A program made the translations under genes and the position numbers. 64,000 bases of DNA from Candidozyma auris (Eukaryota > Ascomycota > Pichiomycetes > Serinales > Metschnikowiaceae), in contig NC_072812.1 of assembly GCF_003013715.1 (NCBI RefSeq), forward strand, positions 1,488,001-1,552,000. The letters are read 5' to 3'. Below are positions 21,571 through 32,701 of this stretch, piece by piece. The notes below the pieces were generated by a model. It was given only the letters and a program-made list of their open reading frames with translations. It ran no database searches and was not told the DNA's origin. The first letter of the stretch is position 1. Every line of letters begins with the position of its first letter.

Positions 21571-23103
21571 CCTGTCTTCAGCCCTGTGGTGGGCTTGTGT
21601 CTCTTCATTCGCACCAGGGCCACCGTCCCTTAGTTCTGTCGGATATTTGCGCCCTCCATGCGTCAACCGGCTAACCGGTCTTCCAGCCTGTTGCCTACTC
21701 CGCCTAAGTTGCCTACGTTTTCTCCAAAATCCTTGTTCACTTCCCTCTCGTTTCGTCCTTGTCGTTAGCGCTACCGTTGGATTCTCCGCTCAAACCAGCG
21801 CTCGGCGGCTTGGCCTGAAAAATTCCCTCACCGCTCGCCGTACCCACTCTGTATCCTCTCCATGTCCTGCCCAAGGCTGCCCTGATGCGCCTCCAATGTG
21901 CGTGGTCTCCACTGGAACCCGCACTGTGGTGGCTTTCATTGGCTGCCGCCTTGCACCAACAATCCCGCAGTGAAAAGATTTTCTCTCTCTCCTCGCCCCG
22001 GGGCCGTTACGCACCCTGCCTGTCTGCCCTCCTCGACTGGTGGGACTACGAGAGTTAGCTCGTACTCCGGGCGACTCTGACCAGGGCCAAGTCAAACACT
22101 TGGGCGATGGAAACGCCCGAAAGTGGTGATTTTTCACTTTGTGTCGCTCCTCTTTTGCTTTTCCTTGGGCCGAGCCGTTTTGTTGCCGGCTCGGCCCGTA
22201 GCTGCTCTAATCTCCTACTTTTCTTCCCGGTCGCCTCTATCTGACCAATTGCTCGACGCCGAACCGCTAGCCACAAGGTTGCAATTGTGTCGCCGCGCAA
22301 CCCACATGTTTTGACGTCTGCGGTGCCGCCTGAACATGGCCTCCAACAATCGCCAGCCAAGTGTCGGATATAAGTGGCATGTTCAACGGAAACCAAGTTA
22401 CTGTGAATTTTACTTGTTGGTTCCAGAACTCTATTCTTGGACCAGGAGCCGATTTGACCTCATTCACTAATCGATGTCTCGACCTCCCTCGTCATATAGG
22501 GCTGACCTGCGTGGTCGGCTGAACTGGTACCGACCAGGCACTTCTCATCTACACCTACATCTCGGTTGCATCGACGTCCCTACACCGCTTCAGTCTCTAC
22601 AGTGCTACACCGGCTCTACCGGCAGACCTGCCATTCCCCGGGGCTCACTATTGTCACGGGGATCTCCTTCCATACTGCTCTTGTGCCGAAATTTCTCGAG
22701 GGTCGCTTCCCGGGTTCCCGAGCTTTGTGTCGTCCCGCGCTTAATGCACCATGCACTGGTTGAAAAAAATCTCTCAAATTATCGGTGCCTATGGCGCCTT
22801 ATCATTGGCCGGACACAGAGACGTATATCACTTCTTACTATCGTAAGACACTGTCGGATGCCATTCGCCAGTACAGTGTTGCTTTTCCTCGGGAACCCTC
22901 TCGCGTTCGCCGACATTTCTTGTGCTCTTGTCATCCCCAGCTTCGTCACTGTATGCGCTCCCTCACCTCGTCTCGGTTAATGTCACCATTTTCTCCCTCG
23001 GCCGTTTTCTGCCAATCTACCTCTCTACAGTATCCATTGCCGAATTTGTAAGTTTCCTACTTATGCCCATGCCACCTGGATGCGACTTTACTCCCATTAC
23101 ATT

Positions 23104-26061
23104 TTAAACGCTCTTCCTCTTTCTCGCCCACCACTTCAATGGCCTCATGGCCTTCAATAACAAGTAGATCACACTGCCCACAAGTCTGAAGCCTGCCAAC
23201 GCGCACACAATCCACAAAATCACCGTCAAAAAGATCGTGGAGTTCCTGTAATCACTCCATGTGTTGTCCTTGGGCCCAACGGCTGCCAACACAATGGCAA
23301 CCAATATGGCGTTGGTCAACATCCATACCAACACGGTAATTGTACGCAACAATGCATAATATGAATCCTCCTTCTGCTTCTTCGAGATCACGATCTCCTT
23401 AGGCGAGGGTGGTACTTTCAAATCGTCAATGGTGTTCATGTAGCTCTCCTCGAGACCCTGGTCAGACGCTGGTACCACCGTCATAATCAACTCTCCGTTC
23501 TTGTCCTCGGTGATCTTGGCCGTACCCAAGTCCTTGGCTTGCGGAGAATCTCTGTTACCCCATGAAACATCGTGAATGTTACAGAAGGAGTATGTGTTCA
23601 ACACGTTGATGTAAGTGGGCGAGATCAAAAGGTATTGTAAGAAAGACGTGATCATGAACGATGGCTCACCATGAATTACAGCTCCAATTGCATAAAGAAG
23701 ATAGGTACTGAGCACCGACACAACAAGATCTCTGAACTTTTGGTTCGTGAATAACATGCCTGCGTGAAAATGCCCGTCTGCGTTTTTGATGACCAACTTG
23801 ACCGTGTTGATGGCTAAGTAGATGGCTGCAAACGTCAAATAGGCCATGAGGACTGCAAAGACCAGCGCAATCACTGTATAAAACCGCTTTGTACCTCTTG
23901 GTGTGTTACCAAAAGCCAAGACAAATGTACACACAAGACATGCGACGTAGATCCATAAGAAGATTGTGGAAAGAGTCAGACCAAACGAGAATCCCACTTC
24001 CGGAGACCCCAAGTTCTTCGTCAATATACGGAACACCAAGAAGAAACAAGCCAATGAAAACCACGACACAAGAACTGTCACCAAATGATAGTAGAATTCG
24101 AGCTGGAGCCAAAGTTTCCTGAAAAGACCATGATTCGATTTCCAAATCTGTGTCCAGTGAACAATGGAGTATACCGCTGCAAACAACGAACCGTTAAGCC
24201 AACGACGACGCTGTAAAACAAAGTCGTCCATCTTTTCTGGGACGTCTGTCTCTGCCTTAGCGCTGCTGACGTAACGCAAGACGTAATTGTGGTTTCTTTT
24301 AGCCACAAGTTCAAAACACAAAATTCTGTCTTCTGCCAAGTACATGTTGGAAGTAAAAATACCCGATTCCTGAAAATTCTTCTCCATCAATTCAAACTCA
24401 TCATCGTCCTCGTCCATTTCCTTGTTTTGATGCAAAAATTCACCCTTAAAATACTTTTCAAGAGGTCCCTGACCATCTACATTAAGTAAAGCTTCCCATC
24501 TATAAGCTGAGAATGCACCTGGAAGCACAGAAATAAACCCAAAAACAGCTTCCATAGGTTTGTCCAAAACGTTTGAAATCTTGTACTCAAAATTTTGTGC
24601 AGCTACCAATGGGTTCAGCAAAAGTCTTTTGTTCTGACCCAAGGCCACTCTCATTTCACCACAAGCACCTGCCACGTTTGGATCCTTAAAAGCAGCCCAT
24701 AAATGGTAAAATGCATCCTTCGATGGTGTGGTACCACAATCAAGAAGCATTACAACCTTAGGGTTCAATAATGGAGCGAATGACTGAAAACACCAACGGT
24801 GAGAATTAATTTTCCGTGCGTTCTTCTCCTTTAAGCAAAACACGAGCTGAACAGGTGTGGTATTCTGATTCAAGTATACTCGGTCGTTAGTGACTCTTTC
24901 AATGCCAACTGTAGATGTGTATTCATAAAGATGAGCCTTAACGGGGCTTTCATTGACCTTCGACTTGGCGTAACCTTCCTGAAATACACCAAGAGCTGTA
25001 AGGAGTTTCTGAGTTCTTTCGTGAAGTTGTAAACGACCATCATTAACAATCACAACTACGACCTTCTTCCATGAGCCATCACCCCAGTTAGGATCTTTTC
25101 TTTTCGTCAAGTTCTTGATGTTATCAAAAACACCTTTCAATGTACGAGCAAGCAAGATTTCGTCTTCGTTGTACATTGTGATGCAAACCATGATCTCCGT
25201 TTCTCTTGGTGGTGAGTATAACGTCTGACGAAGATTGTATTTGTACTCACAGAAATTAGATGGACCGCAAGTGACACCTGAGTACCTAACAAACGATGTT
25301 TCATTACTGTCGCCAAAAGCGGAGCGAGTGTATGTGTTAAGCAACAGCTTTGGTACCGGAGCGTCAATGACAAAATTTCCGTCAACCAAACGAGCACGCT
25401 TCACTGTTTTCGTGTAGTTAAGACGGGGAGTGAAATCCTCATCCTCAGTGTTAGGTCTTGCTTGAGTTGGGGTTCTCCTCAAAGTCATACCCCTGCGCAA
25501 TTCGTCAGGGTCCGCTTCGGAAAACAACGAGTCATCATCTCCAAAGGGGTCCATATCATCGGCAGCTTCTTCGAGCAAATTTAGATTGTAGTCGTCTGGT
25601 TGGATAGGTACACCCATTTGCTGGTAACCCACGCTCATTCTGTTAGGCATGCTTGCCATTTCGTCGACGTTCATGAGACTATAGCGATTGTAAGTGCTCT
25701 GAGGATACTCGGGACCATTGTACTCGAACGAGGGATATTGCATCATTCTGTACGATTCTCTGGGAGCCATGAGAGGCGAAGCAACTGAGCTCTTCAACTG
25801 GTGAGTTGAGCCAACGAGGGAGTTTCTTCCAACAACTGATTCTGTGAAACGAACACCAGGCTGTTTCACTGTGGATGCGTTGGATTCTCCGTACAAGCTT
25901 CCTCCCAACTTCTCGTAAAACTCATCTTCATCGTCACCACCTCCACTGGAAAAGGTTCTAGAACTAGAAGCCACTCTAGAGTGTGATGGATAATGCTGTC
26001 TTGAATAAGGGCTCAGAGGCACCTTTTCGTCATCAAAAAGGTCGTCGTCGTAGTTATTCAT
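23104..26061 (-). CDS. Chitin synthase, class I/II (Chs2/Chs8-like)
   Basis: Integral membrane glycosyltransferase (GT2) that polymerises UDP-GlcNAc into chitin for septum or wall. The 985-aa protein has a polar, acidic N-terminal region (1-200), a chitin synthase N-terminal module followed by the catalytic domain at about 270-620, and a C-terminal block with about seven membrane segments. Visible catalytic motifs are CITMYNE, LLDCGTTP, AEDRILCFE near 577 and LQRRRWLNGS near 612-620, the processivity-associated QRRRW. Absence of a myosin motor or cytochrome b5 region excludes classes IV-VII. The N-terminus is rich in acidic and Ser residues, as in class I/II enzymes under cell-cycle control. 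The exact paralog cannot be decided by eye, so no symbol is assigned. Confidence 0.92.
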   Translation of the reverse strand: MNNYDDDLFDDEKVPLSPYSRQHYPSHSRVASSSRTFSSGGGDDEDEFYEKLGGSLYGESNASTVKQPGVRFTESVVGRNSLVGSTHQLKSSVASPLMAPRESYRMMQYPSFEYNGPEYPQSTYNRYSLMNVDEMASMPNRMSVGYQQMGVPIQPDDYNLNLLEEAADDMDPFGDDDSLFSEADPDELRRGMTLRRTPTQARPNTEDEDFTPRLNYTKTVKRARLVDGNFVIDAPVPKLLLNTYTRSAFGDSNETSFVRYSGVTCGPSNFCEYKYNLRQTLYSPPRETEIMVCITMYNEDEILLARTLKGVFDNIKNLTKRKDPNWGDGSWKKVVVVIVNDGRLQLHERTQKLLTALGVFQEGYAKSKVNESPVKAHLYEYTSTVGIERVTNDRVYLNQNTTPVQLVFCLKEKNARKINSHRWCFQSFAPLLNPKVVMLLDCGTTPSKDAFYHLWAAFKDPNVAGACGEMRVALGQNKRLLLNPLVAAQNFEYKISNVLDKPMEAVFGFISVLPGAFSAYRWEALLNVDGQGPLEKYFKGEFLHQNKEMDEDDDEFELMEKNFQESGIFTSNMYLAEDRILCFELVAKRNHNYVLRYVSSAKAETDVPEKMDDFVLQRRRWLNGSLFAAVYSIVHWTQIWKSNHGLFRKLWLQLEFYYHLVTVLVSWFSLACFFLVFRILTKNLGSPEVGFSFGLTLSTIFLWIYVACLVCTFVLAFGNTPRGTKRFYTVIALVFAVLMAYLTFAAIYLAINTVKLVIKNADGHFHAGMLFTNQKFRDLVVSVLSTYLLYAIGAVIHGEPSFMITSFLQYLLISPTYINVLNTYSFCNIHDVSWGNRDSPQAKDLGTAKITEDKNGELIMTVVPASDQGLEESYMNTIDDLKVPPSPKEIVISKKQKEDSYYALLRTITVLVWMLTNAILVAIVLAAVGPKDNTWSDYRNSTIFLTVILWIVCALAGFRLVGSVIYLLLKAMRPLKWWARKRKSV

Positions 26062-26970
26062 AGGTGAGTGACTTGTTGTAAGTAGATCAACTCAGGGTGG
26101 TACGAAGGGTCGGGCTGTGCAAAATTCCAGATCTGAGATTGCCCTTGTGGAAAGAGTAAAAAGTAAATGTGTCGTTTGAAAAGAATTAGTCTCGAGACAC
26201 GAAATATAATTTCAGTTAAACCTTTGGGACTAGATAGTCTAAGAAGGATGAGATAAAAGGGAGGAAAATTTTGTCCGCTAAAGCAGTCTCCTGTCGATTC
26301 GTGCTTCTAAAAATGTCCTCCGCAATTAATTTTTCTGTCCTAATTCGGTGCCTCCTCGAAAATTTGCGGTACTTCTATGCCAGGTTACGAGACAATTGCA
26401 AGGCGGGCCTGGACAAAAATGCTGTAATTGTTTTCACAGAAAGAGTCGAATAAAAAGTGGTGTCAAAGCCGTTGACAAAACACTTATATGCTTTACAGAA
26501 AGGGGAAGAAAAAACATCAGGCACCCAGCTTTATTTTGCTAGAGGCACTGCTGCAAGCATTGCGACCCAGAACATCCCTCTGTTTTGCTATTTGCCTGTT
26601 TGAGACAGGTCTGATCTCTACCGCCTTTTTTGGCCTTGTCGCACTACACTCCTGTCTCTGGCTCGCATAGTTGCATGTCAGCGAATAAATAGCTCGCATG
26701 AACCTGATCTTAATAAGACCTAGACCAAGAAGGGAAGCTTCGCCACAGCTCACCCCTGAGAACAAGGCAAAGAGATGGGTTTCAAATTTGTCCTGCCACA
26801 GCTTGCGTTTGATAATATTGCGTCTTTAAATTGCTGACTTTGACGCAGGGGCACCTTTTCGTTTTTGTACCCATCCTCTCCTAAGAAATTCTGTCTCCTC
26901 GTTGAGAATCTTGTTGTTGCAAGTATCTTGAGGCAGTGCTGGCTCAAAGAGTACCTCAGCAAAAATTGTA
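26062..26970. other. Intergenic: chitin synthase promoter, VPS8 3' side
   Basis: 909 bp. Only short overlapping frames (60-80 codons) without recognisable features. It should hold the promoter and leader of the chitin synthase and the VPS8 terminator. No repeat or RNA gene was seen. Confidence 0.5.
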
Positions 26971-29900
26971 CTACTCTGGGCTGCAAATCACACAACGTTT
27001 GTTGCCGCCAATGTGCTCAAGGCACCGTTTATGGTATCCGTGAGAGCACTTGAACAAGTAAATATCACAGTCCTCGAACTTCTTGTTGTCAAAGGGTGTC
27101 TTAAGCCCAAAAGCCATGCTCTTTTGTCTCTCTTCCCACGCCCAAGCATGCCTTTCGAGCATTTCTTCGCCCCACATTAGCTTGCCACAACTGGTACATT
27201 GTTTGTTGCTCACGAGCCAGCCCATGAGCTCCTCACTTTTTATCATCTCCATGTACTTGTAGATTCTTTGATTGACTTTCTTGACGGTCAATTCATGCAT
27301 TTCACTCTCGAATAGGTAGGATGTGAGTATGTCTTGGAGGGTTTCACGTATGTTGGCCACTTTAGCCACGGTAAGAACATGATTAAAAACCTGCTTGAAA
27401 ATCGATTCCTCCTTGTTCTCAAAATCTCTGTGTTCCATTGCCCTGAAGCACTGAAATATACTATCATTGAGAATATCGCGTAACTTCTGGTCTCGAGCTT
27501 GGTCACTCATGATCACAGCGTTTTCCACCACTATTGTCCAAATCGCTATCTGATGGGCTTCTGCACTTACTGTGATAGAAATGTCGATGTAAGATTTTAG
27601 GAACGAGAGGGCTGTCTCGTCTAAACTTTCTTCCTTATTGTGTAACGATTGGATAGCATTCCAAAGTACTTTCACGGCTGCCTCGTATTCTTTTTCATGA
27701 CAAAGCATCAATGCTAACAGTTCAAACAAGCCCGCTTGTTTGAGAATTTTCCGAATCGAATCTTTCACATCTTCATGCTTGTCCAAAGAACTGATATACT
27801 TTGTGATGACATCCTTCACGCTATGAATCTCATAAATACTCAAAAGTTCGATGTACCTTGATATCAATCGAAGCGAGACTCGATTTAGTGTCGAGCTCGT
27901 CTCTCGCCCGAAGTAGGACGAAAGGTAATTCAATGCCAAGGAATCATTCTTGCATTTGAGCACCATCAAATTAAGCTCCGGGTTGTATTTCCTTACTAGA
28001 GATACCATGTCATCCGTGTTGTTGGAAATCAATTCATCGTAATTGTCCTCGATGAACTGTATGAAATGTAGCAGCTCAGTAGTATTTTGCTTCTCAGCGT
28101 TAAATGTACTCTTAAGCAAATCCGCAAGAACTGCAAAGTTCTTGATAGCATCCGAAGAACTACGCTTTCGATTCCTCTCGAGCCACATTTCCATTGCCTC
28201 GGCGTATTTTCCTTGAAACTTGTATACCTTGAATAGAACATCGTAAAATTTGGCAGCCTTCATTTGCTCCACAAGGTGAATATCATTCTCAACGTCGTAA
28301 ACGGACAAGAGACTCTCTAAAGCGAGCTCACAATCTTCGTGGAGGTCCTCTTTTGTGTTGTCACATAAGGTGTTCACGGTTTCAATTAAAACAGTCTCCG
28401 ACAACCGGATAAATTGAAAGTATTTTGGATAATTCCGTGCAATGAAAATAGCAAGATGCACTTTGTGCTGCCCGATACGCAAGTCCTCGTTAGCCTCGAA
28501 GATATCAAGCAAAGCCTCCACTATGTATTGCCTGGTGAGTGAAGTTCCAGAGCCGTCGTTAAGGGTTGGATTTTCGAAAAACTCGTTGAGTGTGACCATC
28601 GTTTCGAAGGTATCAAATTTGAGAAAAAAAGTCAAATAAGGGAAAATTTTGTCGGAATACGAGCTTAAAAGAATTTCATCGGTGTCTCTGGGCCATTTGT
28701 ATGGCCCAATACTGAATAGGATCTCGCATATCGAGTTTCGTGCGAAGTCTTCGACGGAACTGTCGAGAACCCGGTCACTTGGGTACTGCCTTCCAGTCAA
28801 GATATAAGACATGTAGGTAAAGACTATAACAGTATCATCGTGATGCATTTCCTTTGAACTCATTTCTGTCATCAATGAGATCAAAGGAGTAGTGTAGTCC
28901 TTTAACATGGCATTCCAAATGTATATTCGACATTCTCTCAAGTTGTACATCTCACATAAAGCAAGGGCTAGATCAATGTCAAGTGAACTAGAGTCAAGCA
29001 AGCAGATGATCTCGGCAAGATGTTCACGCCTATCGCTATGAGTGTAAGATTCGATGAGGCCCCTAAATGTGATGGGCGAAAGGTTCTTTATCTCTTGCGA
29101 AGTGATATAATCCTCTAACACATCAAAAAAAAGCGCATCATCGCCGAAAAGATCAAATATTTCATCAAGCATACCAAGAATGTCATCTCCGATTATTCCA
29201 TGCTCTGATAAGATTGACGCGAGTGTGAGATACAAGTTCCATATATTGGTTTTCTTCACAGCGTCAACTTGATCTTCAAACAATGGGTGAATAGATTCAC
29301 GCATAACACGCTTCAAGATTGGCTTGACTACTGCACGTCGCTCTTTTTCATTATGGGGCAAACCGTGAAGTACTAGCTTTCCATAGTTTCCAGAAACATA
29401 GTAATCGTAAGACATGTATAGAGCAGATTCGAACTCCCCCTGTTGGAGGTAATCTATAAGTCTATCTGCCCATTTGAGGCATCTTCCAGATAGTAATGTC
29501 TTATGAGATGGCGAGTGTGAATTTACGAGAAGAACGAGGCGATGGCGCAAAATCTTTAGGCTGCCTTTGAAACTCTTTGTTCCAGTCAACTCAATTCTTT
29601 CGTCCAGTTTGACATCTAAAGTGGATATTTGCTGTGAGTCTAGATCATCCACACCTACCTGTGTGAGAGATAGTTGATCTTTCTTGCCACCGTAGTAAAA
29701 GAAGTAAAGCTTAGTCTCTGTTGTGCTCTCATGTTGAGTGATGGCCGTTAAGATTTCTGAATTTAGCCAATTGAGTGACACGATCGTTTCCCTCTCAGAA
29801 ACGCTCGAACTTCCTGTTTTATGAAACTTCAATTGTGGTAGCGCTTTATCCTTTTCCTTCACTTCTGCAATCTTTGACATTATGTCCGCAGAAATGGCTC

Positions 29901-31053
29901 TATTATCAAGCTCGAGAATCGCGACGGTGTTCCGCCATGCGTAGGCAAGTTTAGCATTATTAATGTCTTTGTGGACTTGAATACAGGGATACCAGCTTAA
30001 GCAGCCTTGAGAATCATCTGTTATCGACTTTGGACGAGAAAATTTGAGATGAACTTTTGGGTATGGTGATTCCGGATTAGCTAAAGAACGAATCGAAAGA
30101 ATAGTTAATGAAGTTTTGGTGATGACAGCCATAAGACCGATTGTATCGGTAATTTGAGGAGAAGTTCCGATTGAAAGCATCTCACAGTCATGTATTTTGA
30201 GCTTGCCCAATGGATCAGGCGAATTGGTATCATTCTTCCCCAATATCTTTTGTGAGCTATAATACTTTCGTAGAAACCTCTTAAAGCCTCTGTGGAAGAA
30301 GGCCAAGCCGGATAGATCAGTTGAGACAATCTGCTGCTCTTGGTCTCCTATAAAGTCTATACTTATGACCGGAACTCCATTAAGATGTCCCTGTAAATTC
30401 CGGCCGAAGCGATTCTCCAAGGAAATGGGCTGGATGACGCCGTCCGCGTAAATGACATGGAATTGTGAGCTGGAAGGGTCTTCCCCAAGCTCCCAGACAG
30501 CAATTGAGCCATCCTTGTACCCAGCAGCAGCGAAAAATGCATTAGATGAAAATGCCATGCAGCATATATGTGAAAGTGAAATCTCTTGCGAGATGTCAGT
30601 GTCTCTTTTGTAAGGCACGAGGACGTAGTCTGCTTCTTGCCTATAGGTGAACCCAACAATCACTCCTTTTTCTGTACCAACAGCGATATGATGTTGCGAT
30701 AACTGAATAAGCTGAGGAGCTCCGAACTTGAAGAGAAACTCAGGGGAGTTTATGATTTTCAGAATCTGCCTCGTTTCTGTCCACTTGACGAGATGCTGAG
30801 GGTCACTGGTCGAGGGAACTCTCAGGAGGGACGTTTTAGTGTTGTTCGGAGACACTGTATGTGCCCTAAGTTGAACACTAGTCTTCGATTGAGATCGATC
30901 ATCAAACTTCCTTCTGCGCTTTGGCGCTAGCAAATCGTGGCTCTCTGCTGTCAGCAATATAGAAGGCGTAGACAGTGGTGTAGAGGATATAGGCTGGCTG
31001 ACAGTGTTTGCGTCTCCGTTTTGGTCGGCTGACTCATCATTCCCGTCTGCCAT
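26971..31053 (-). CDS. VPS8: CORVET tethering complex subunit Vps8
   Basis: Subunit of the endosomal CORVET tether that binds Rab5-type GTPases (Vps21) and directs early endosome fusion and vacuolar protein sorting. 1360 aa from the preferred start; S. cerevisiae Vps8 is about 1270. The N-terminal third (about 90-420) has WD40-like beta-propeller motifs, including KFGAPQLIQLSQHHIAVGT and a HLNGVPVISIDF segment typical of Vps8. The middle is alpha-helical (clathrin-repeat type), and the C-terminus carries a RING-H2-type domain (about 1284-1358: CTSCGKLMW ... FKCSHGYHKRCLEHI ... CVIC). The frame is open to an ATG at 31152, but residues added there do not look conserved, and the ATG at 31053 opens an acidic, polar tail typical of such proteins. 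Confidence 0.92.
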   Translation of the reverse strand: MADGNDESADQNGDANTVSQPISSTPLSTPSILLTAESHDLLAPKRRRKFDDRSQSKTSVQLRAHTVSPNNTKTSLLRVPSTSDPQHLVKWTETRQILKIINSPEFLFKFGAPQLIQLSQHHIAVGTEKGVIVGFTYRQEADYVLVPYKRDTDISQEISLSHICCMAFSSNAFFAAAGYKDGSIAVWELGEDPSSSQFHVIYADGVIQPISLENRFGRNLQGHLNGVPVISIDFIGDQEQQIVSTDLSGLAFFHRGFKRFLRKYYSSQKILGKNDTNSPDPLGKLKIHDCEMLSIGTSPQITDTIGLMAVITKTSLTILSIRSLANPESPYPKVHLKFSRPKSITDDSQGCLSWYPCIQVHKDINNAKLAYAWRNTVAILELDNRAISADIMSKIAEVKEKDKALPQLKFHKTGSSSVSERETIVSLNWLNSEILTAITQHESTTETKLYFFYYGGKKDQLSLTQVGVDDLDSQQISTLDVKLDERIELTGTKSFKGSLKILRHRLVLLVNSHSPSHKTLLSGRCLKWADRLIDYLQQGEFESALYMSYDYYVSGNYGKLVLHGLPHNEKERRAVVKPILKRVMRESIHPLFEDQVDAVKKTNIWNLYLTLASILSEHGIIGDDILGMLDEIFDLFGDDALFFDVLEDYITSQEIKNLSPITFRGLIESYTHSDRREHLAEIICLLDSSSLDIDLALALCEMYNLRECRIYIWNAMLKDYTTPLISLMTEMSSKEMHHDDTVIVFTYMSYILTGRQYPSDRVLDSSVEDFARNSICEILFSIGPYKWPRDTDEILLSSYSDKIFPYLTFFLKFDTFETMVTLNEFFENPTLNDGSGTSLTRQYIVEALLDIFEANEDLRIGQHKVHLAIFIARNYPKYFQFIRLSETVLIETVNTLCDNTKEDLHEDCELALESLLSVYDVENDIHLVEQMKAAKFYDVLFKVYKFQGKYAEAMEMWLERNRKRSSSDAIKNFAVLADLLKSTFNAEKQNTTELLHFIQFIEDNYDELISNNTDDMVSLVRKYNPELNLMVLKCKNDSLALNYLSSYFGRETSSTLNRVSLRLISRYIELLSIYEIHSVKDVITKYISSLDKHEDVKDSIRKILKQAGLFELLALMLCHEKEYEAAVKVLWNAIQSLHNKEESLDETALSFLKSYIDISITVSAEAHQIAIWTIVVENAVIMSDQARDQKLRDILNDSIFQCFRAMEHRDFENKEESIFKQVFNHVLTVAKVANIRETLQDILTSYLFESEMHELTVKKVNQRIYKYMEMIKSEELMGWLVSNKQCTSCGKLMWGEEMLERHAWAWEERQKSMAFGLKTPFDNKKFEDCDIYLFKCSHGYHKRCLEHIGGNKRCVICSPE

Positions 31054-31264
31054 GGCAGATCTATGGTGATATTGTAGTATGTGCGAAATGTTAGTATCAA
31101 AGTGTGGTAGCGGTTTTGAGGTCGAGCACCACTTAAACACGAGAGATATCATCTAGGAAGAGAGTGAATTAAGATTATGCCATTAAATGAAGCCTATAAC
31201 GCCTAATACTTTTCCTGCCGTGGTAGCGCTTTGCAACCATATGAAACCCCTAGTGCCCTATGAA

Positions 31265-31975
31265 TTAATCTACGTGGACCTTTCTTTTCATGTAGAACCG
31301 TAGCAAGGTCCACAACTGGTAAAGGAGAGCTATGCCAAAAATCGATACCTGGACTATCAGCCACGTAACAACCCTCTCGCATGCCCGCTCCAGCAAGTCT
31401 CGAAAACTAGCCTCCTTCGCTCTGATGAAACTCTGTTCCCGTTTGATGTCTGTCACTTTTTCAATCAACAGTAATATGCGAGAGGTCAATGTCTCAATAT
31501 CCTTTGTGGGCTTAGGAAATACGTTTGACGAGTCGCCTACACCTAAGTCGAGACTGATACGTGCTCTTTTGAACTTCGACTCCTGAAGAGCTTCAGCGTC
31601 ATCATCTCGCCATTTCTTGCGGTAAAACAGCTTGGGCGTAATGCAAATGCGATGGTTGCCCAGTTCAAGGGGACTAAAGGAGAATTTACCGGATACTGAG
31701 CCTCTATGGTGGACAACTCTATTATTTGAGGAGAATACTTCCTCTACATCGACGATCACCCCTGTGTTGGCTTTATCCCTGGGGGTAACAAAACGGCCCG
31801 TGTCGTCTTGGATTTCAATCTTGTACGAGCCGAGGAGAATAGAGTCGACGCTCAAATCTTTGGTGAAACATTGCCTGTTGCCAGCGTCTACGTAAAAGTG
31901 GACCTGGCAGTTCACGTAAGTGAAGATGAAAAAAAGCTTGAGAAATCCGCTCGCAAGCATAAAGTTGATCTTCAT
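31265..31975 (-). CDS. p24 family ER-Golgi cargo receptor (emp24/GOLD)
   Basis: Type I membrane protein of 236 aa. A signal peptide is visible at 1-24 (MKINFMLASGFLKLFFIFTYVNC), which fixes the start at 31975, not the further upstream TTG/ATG-free extension. The luminal GOLD domain (about 25-150) has the paired Cys (CFTKDL and HRICIT) of the p24 family; a coiled coil follows (about 160-200), then one membrane segment (about 203-225) and a short cytosolic tail RFYMKRKVHVD. p24 proteins cycle in COPII/COPI vesicles and sort GPI-anchored cargo. The tail and length resemble Erp1/Erp5/Erp6 rather than Emp24 or Erv25, but the paralog is not certain. The tail lacks a clear dilysine. Confidence 0.85.
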   Translation of the reverse strand: MKINFMLASGFLKLFFIFTYVNCQVHFYVDAGNRQCFTKDLSVDSILLGSYKIEIQDDTGRFVTPRDKANTGVIVDVEEVFSSNNRVVHHRGSVSGKFSFSPLELGNHRICITPKLFYRKKWRDDDAEALQESKFKRARISLDLGVGDSSNVFPKPTKDIETLTSRILLLIEKVTDIKREQSFIRAKEASFRDLLERACERVVTWLIVQVSIFGIALLYQLWTLLRFYMKRKVHVD

Positions 31976-32701
31976 TATCTCGTAATCATCGGAGAATATG
32001 ACTGTGCAAGCGATTGGAGTCTTTTTGAGTGGAGCTTTATGGATGTAAAAAGTACGCTCCTGTTGTGTGGTAGAAGTCGCGTACATTTAATCTACGAGCG
32101 AAAATAGAAACAGGGTCAGAACATACAAGACATGCGAATTGACGCTAATGCTAGTTTTATTAATGTGACAGTAAGGCAGAACGGAAATGCTTAACTTCAA
32201 CAAATGCTGTCTGAGGGATTGAGTGGTCTTTACCTTTTTTGTGTTTTTTTCTACGAAGTTCTTAAATTCGCATCATCAAGTACATTTCTCCTATGAATTA
32301 CGAACTCTCTATCATGAGGGGACTTTGGCCACAAAAATATGTACCTGGGTCTATTACTTCACACAGTCAACACGGAAAGACTTTTAGTAGAAGTATCTGG
32401 TTTCCTTTTGATAAATTCTCAAATCTTGTCTTCTTAATTTGCTATTGTAAACGAAATGATGGCAGCCTATACATTTCATTCACCTCATTATACTGAGACA
32501 AAAGTTTGTATGGCTACCTTAAAGCATACCAAGAGCAGTATTACTAGCAAGGATCCATAGCACAAGTTTCATAATCACTCGATTTTTGATGGCTTCTCCC
32601 TCCCGGTGCTCCTCCACCTCCTATAGCATTTTGCAGCCACACCATCACCAGTGCGCGCAGCGACAGCTTCAGAAACCCAACTACTACCCCTCCATCAGCC
32701 C
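31976..32701. other. Divergent intergenic region p24 / SWD1
   Basis: 726 bp between the start of the p24 gene (minus) and the SWD1 start (plus). No frame longer than about 70 codons, no RNA gene and no repeat seen. Confidence 0.5.

Larger units (their letters stand above)
20121..23103. other. Long GC-rich intergenic region upstream of PMA1
   Basis: 3 kb between the PMA1 start and the 3' end of the chitin synthase gene, both on the minus strand. Hand counts give 35/60 G+C at 21541-21600 and 34/60 at 22501-22560, higher than other gene-free parts of the window. Several plus-strand frames reach 138-208 codons (20545-21171, 21258-21674, 22474-22980) but none shows a domain, and frames are open in several phases, as GC-rich DNA allows. 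Short tandem repeats occur at 20801-20825 and about 21505-21570. It most likely holds the extended PMA1 promoter and possibly a long non-coding RNA. Confidence 0.5.

Noticed and set aside
22474..22980. 168-codon plus-strand frame upstream of the chitin synthase 3' end
   Set aside because: No domain; overlapping frames in other phases are also open; composition suggests chance in GC-rich DNA.
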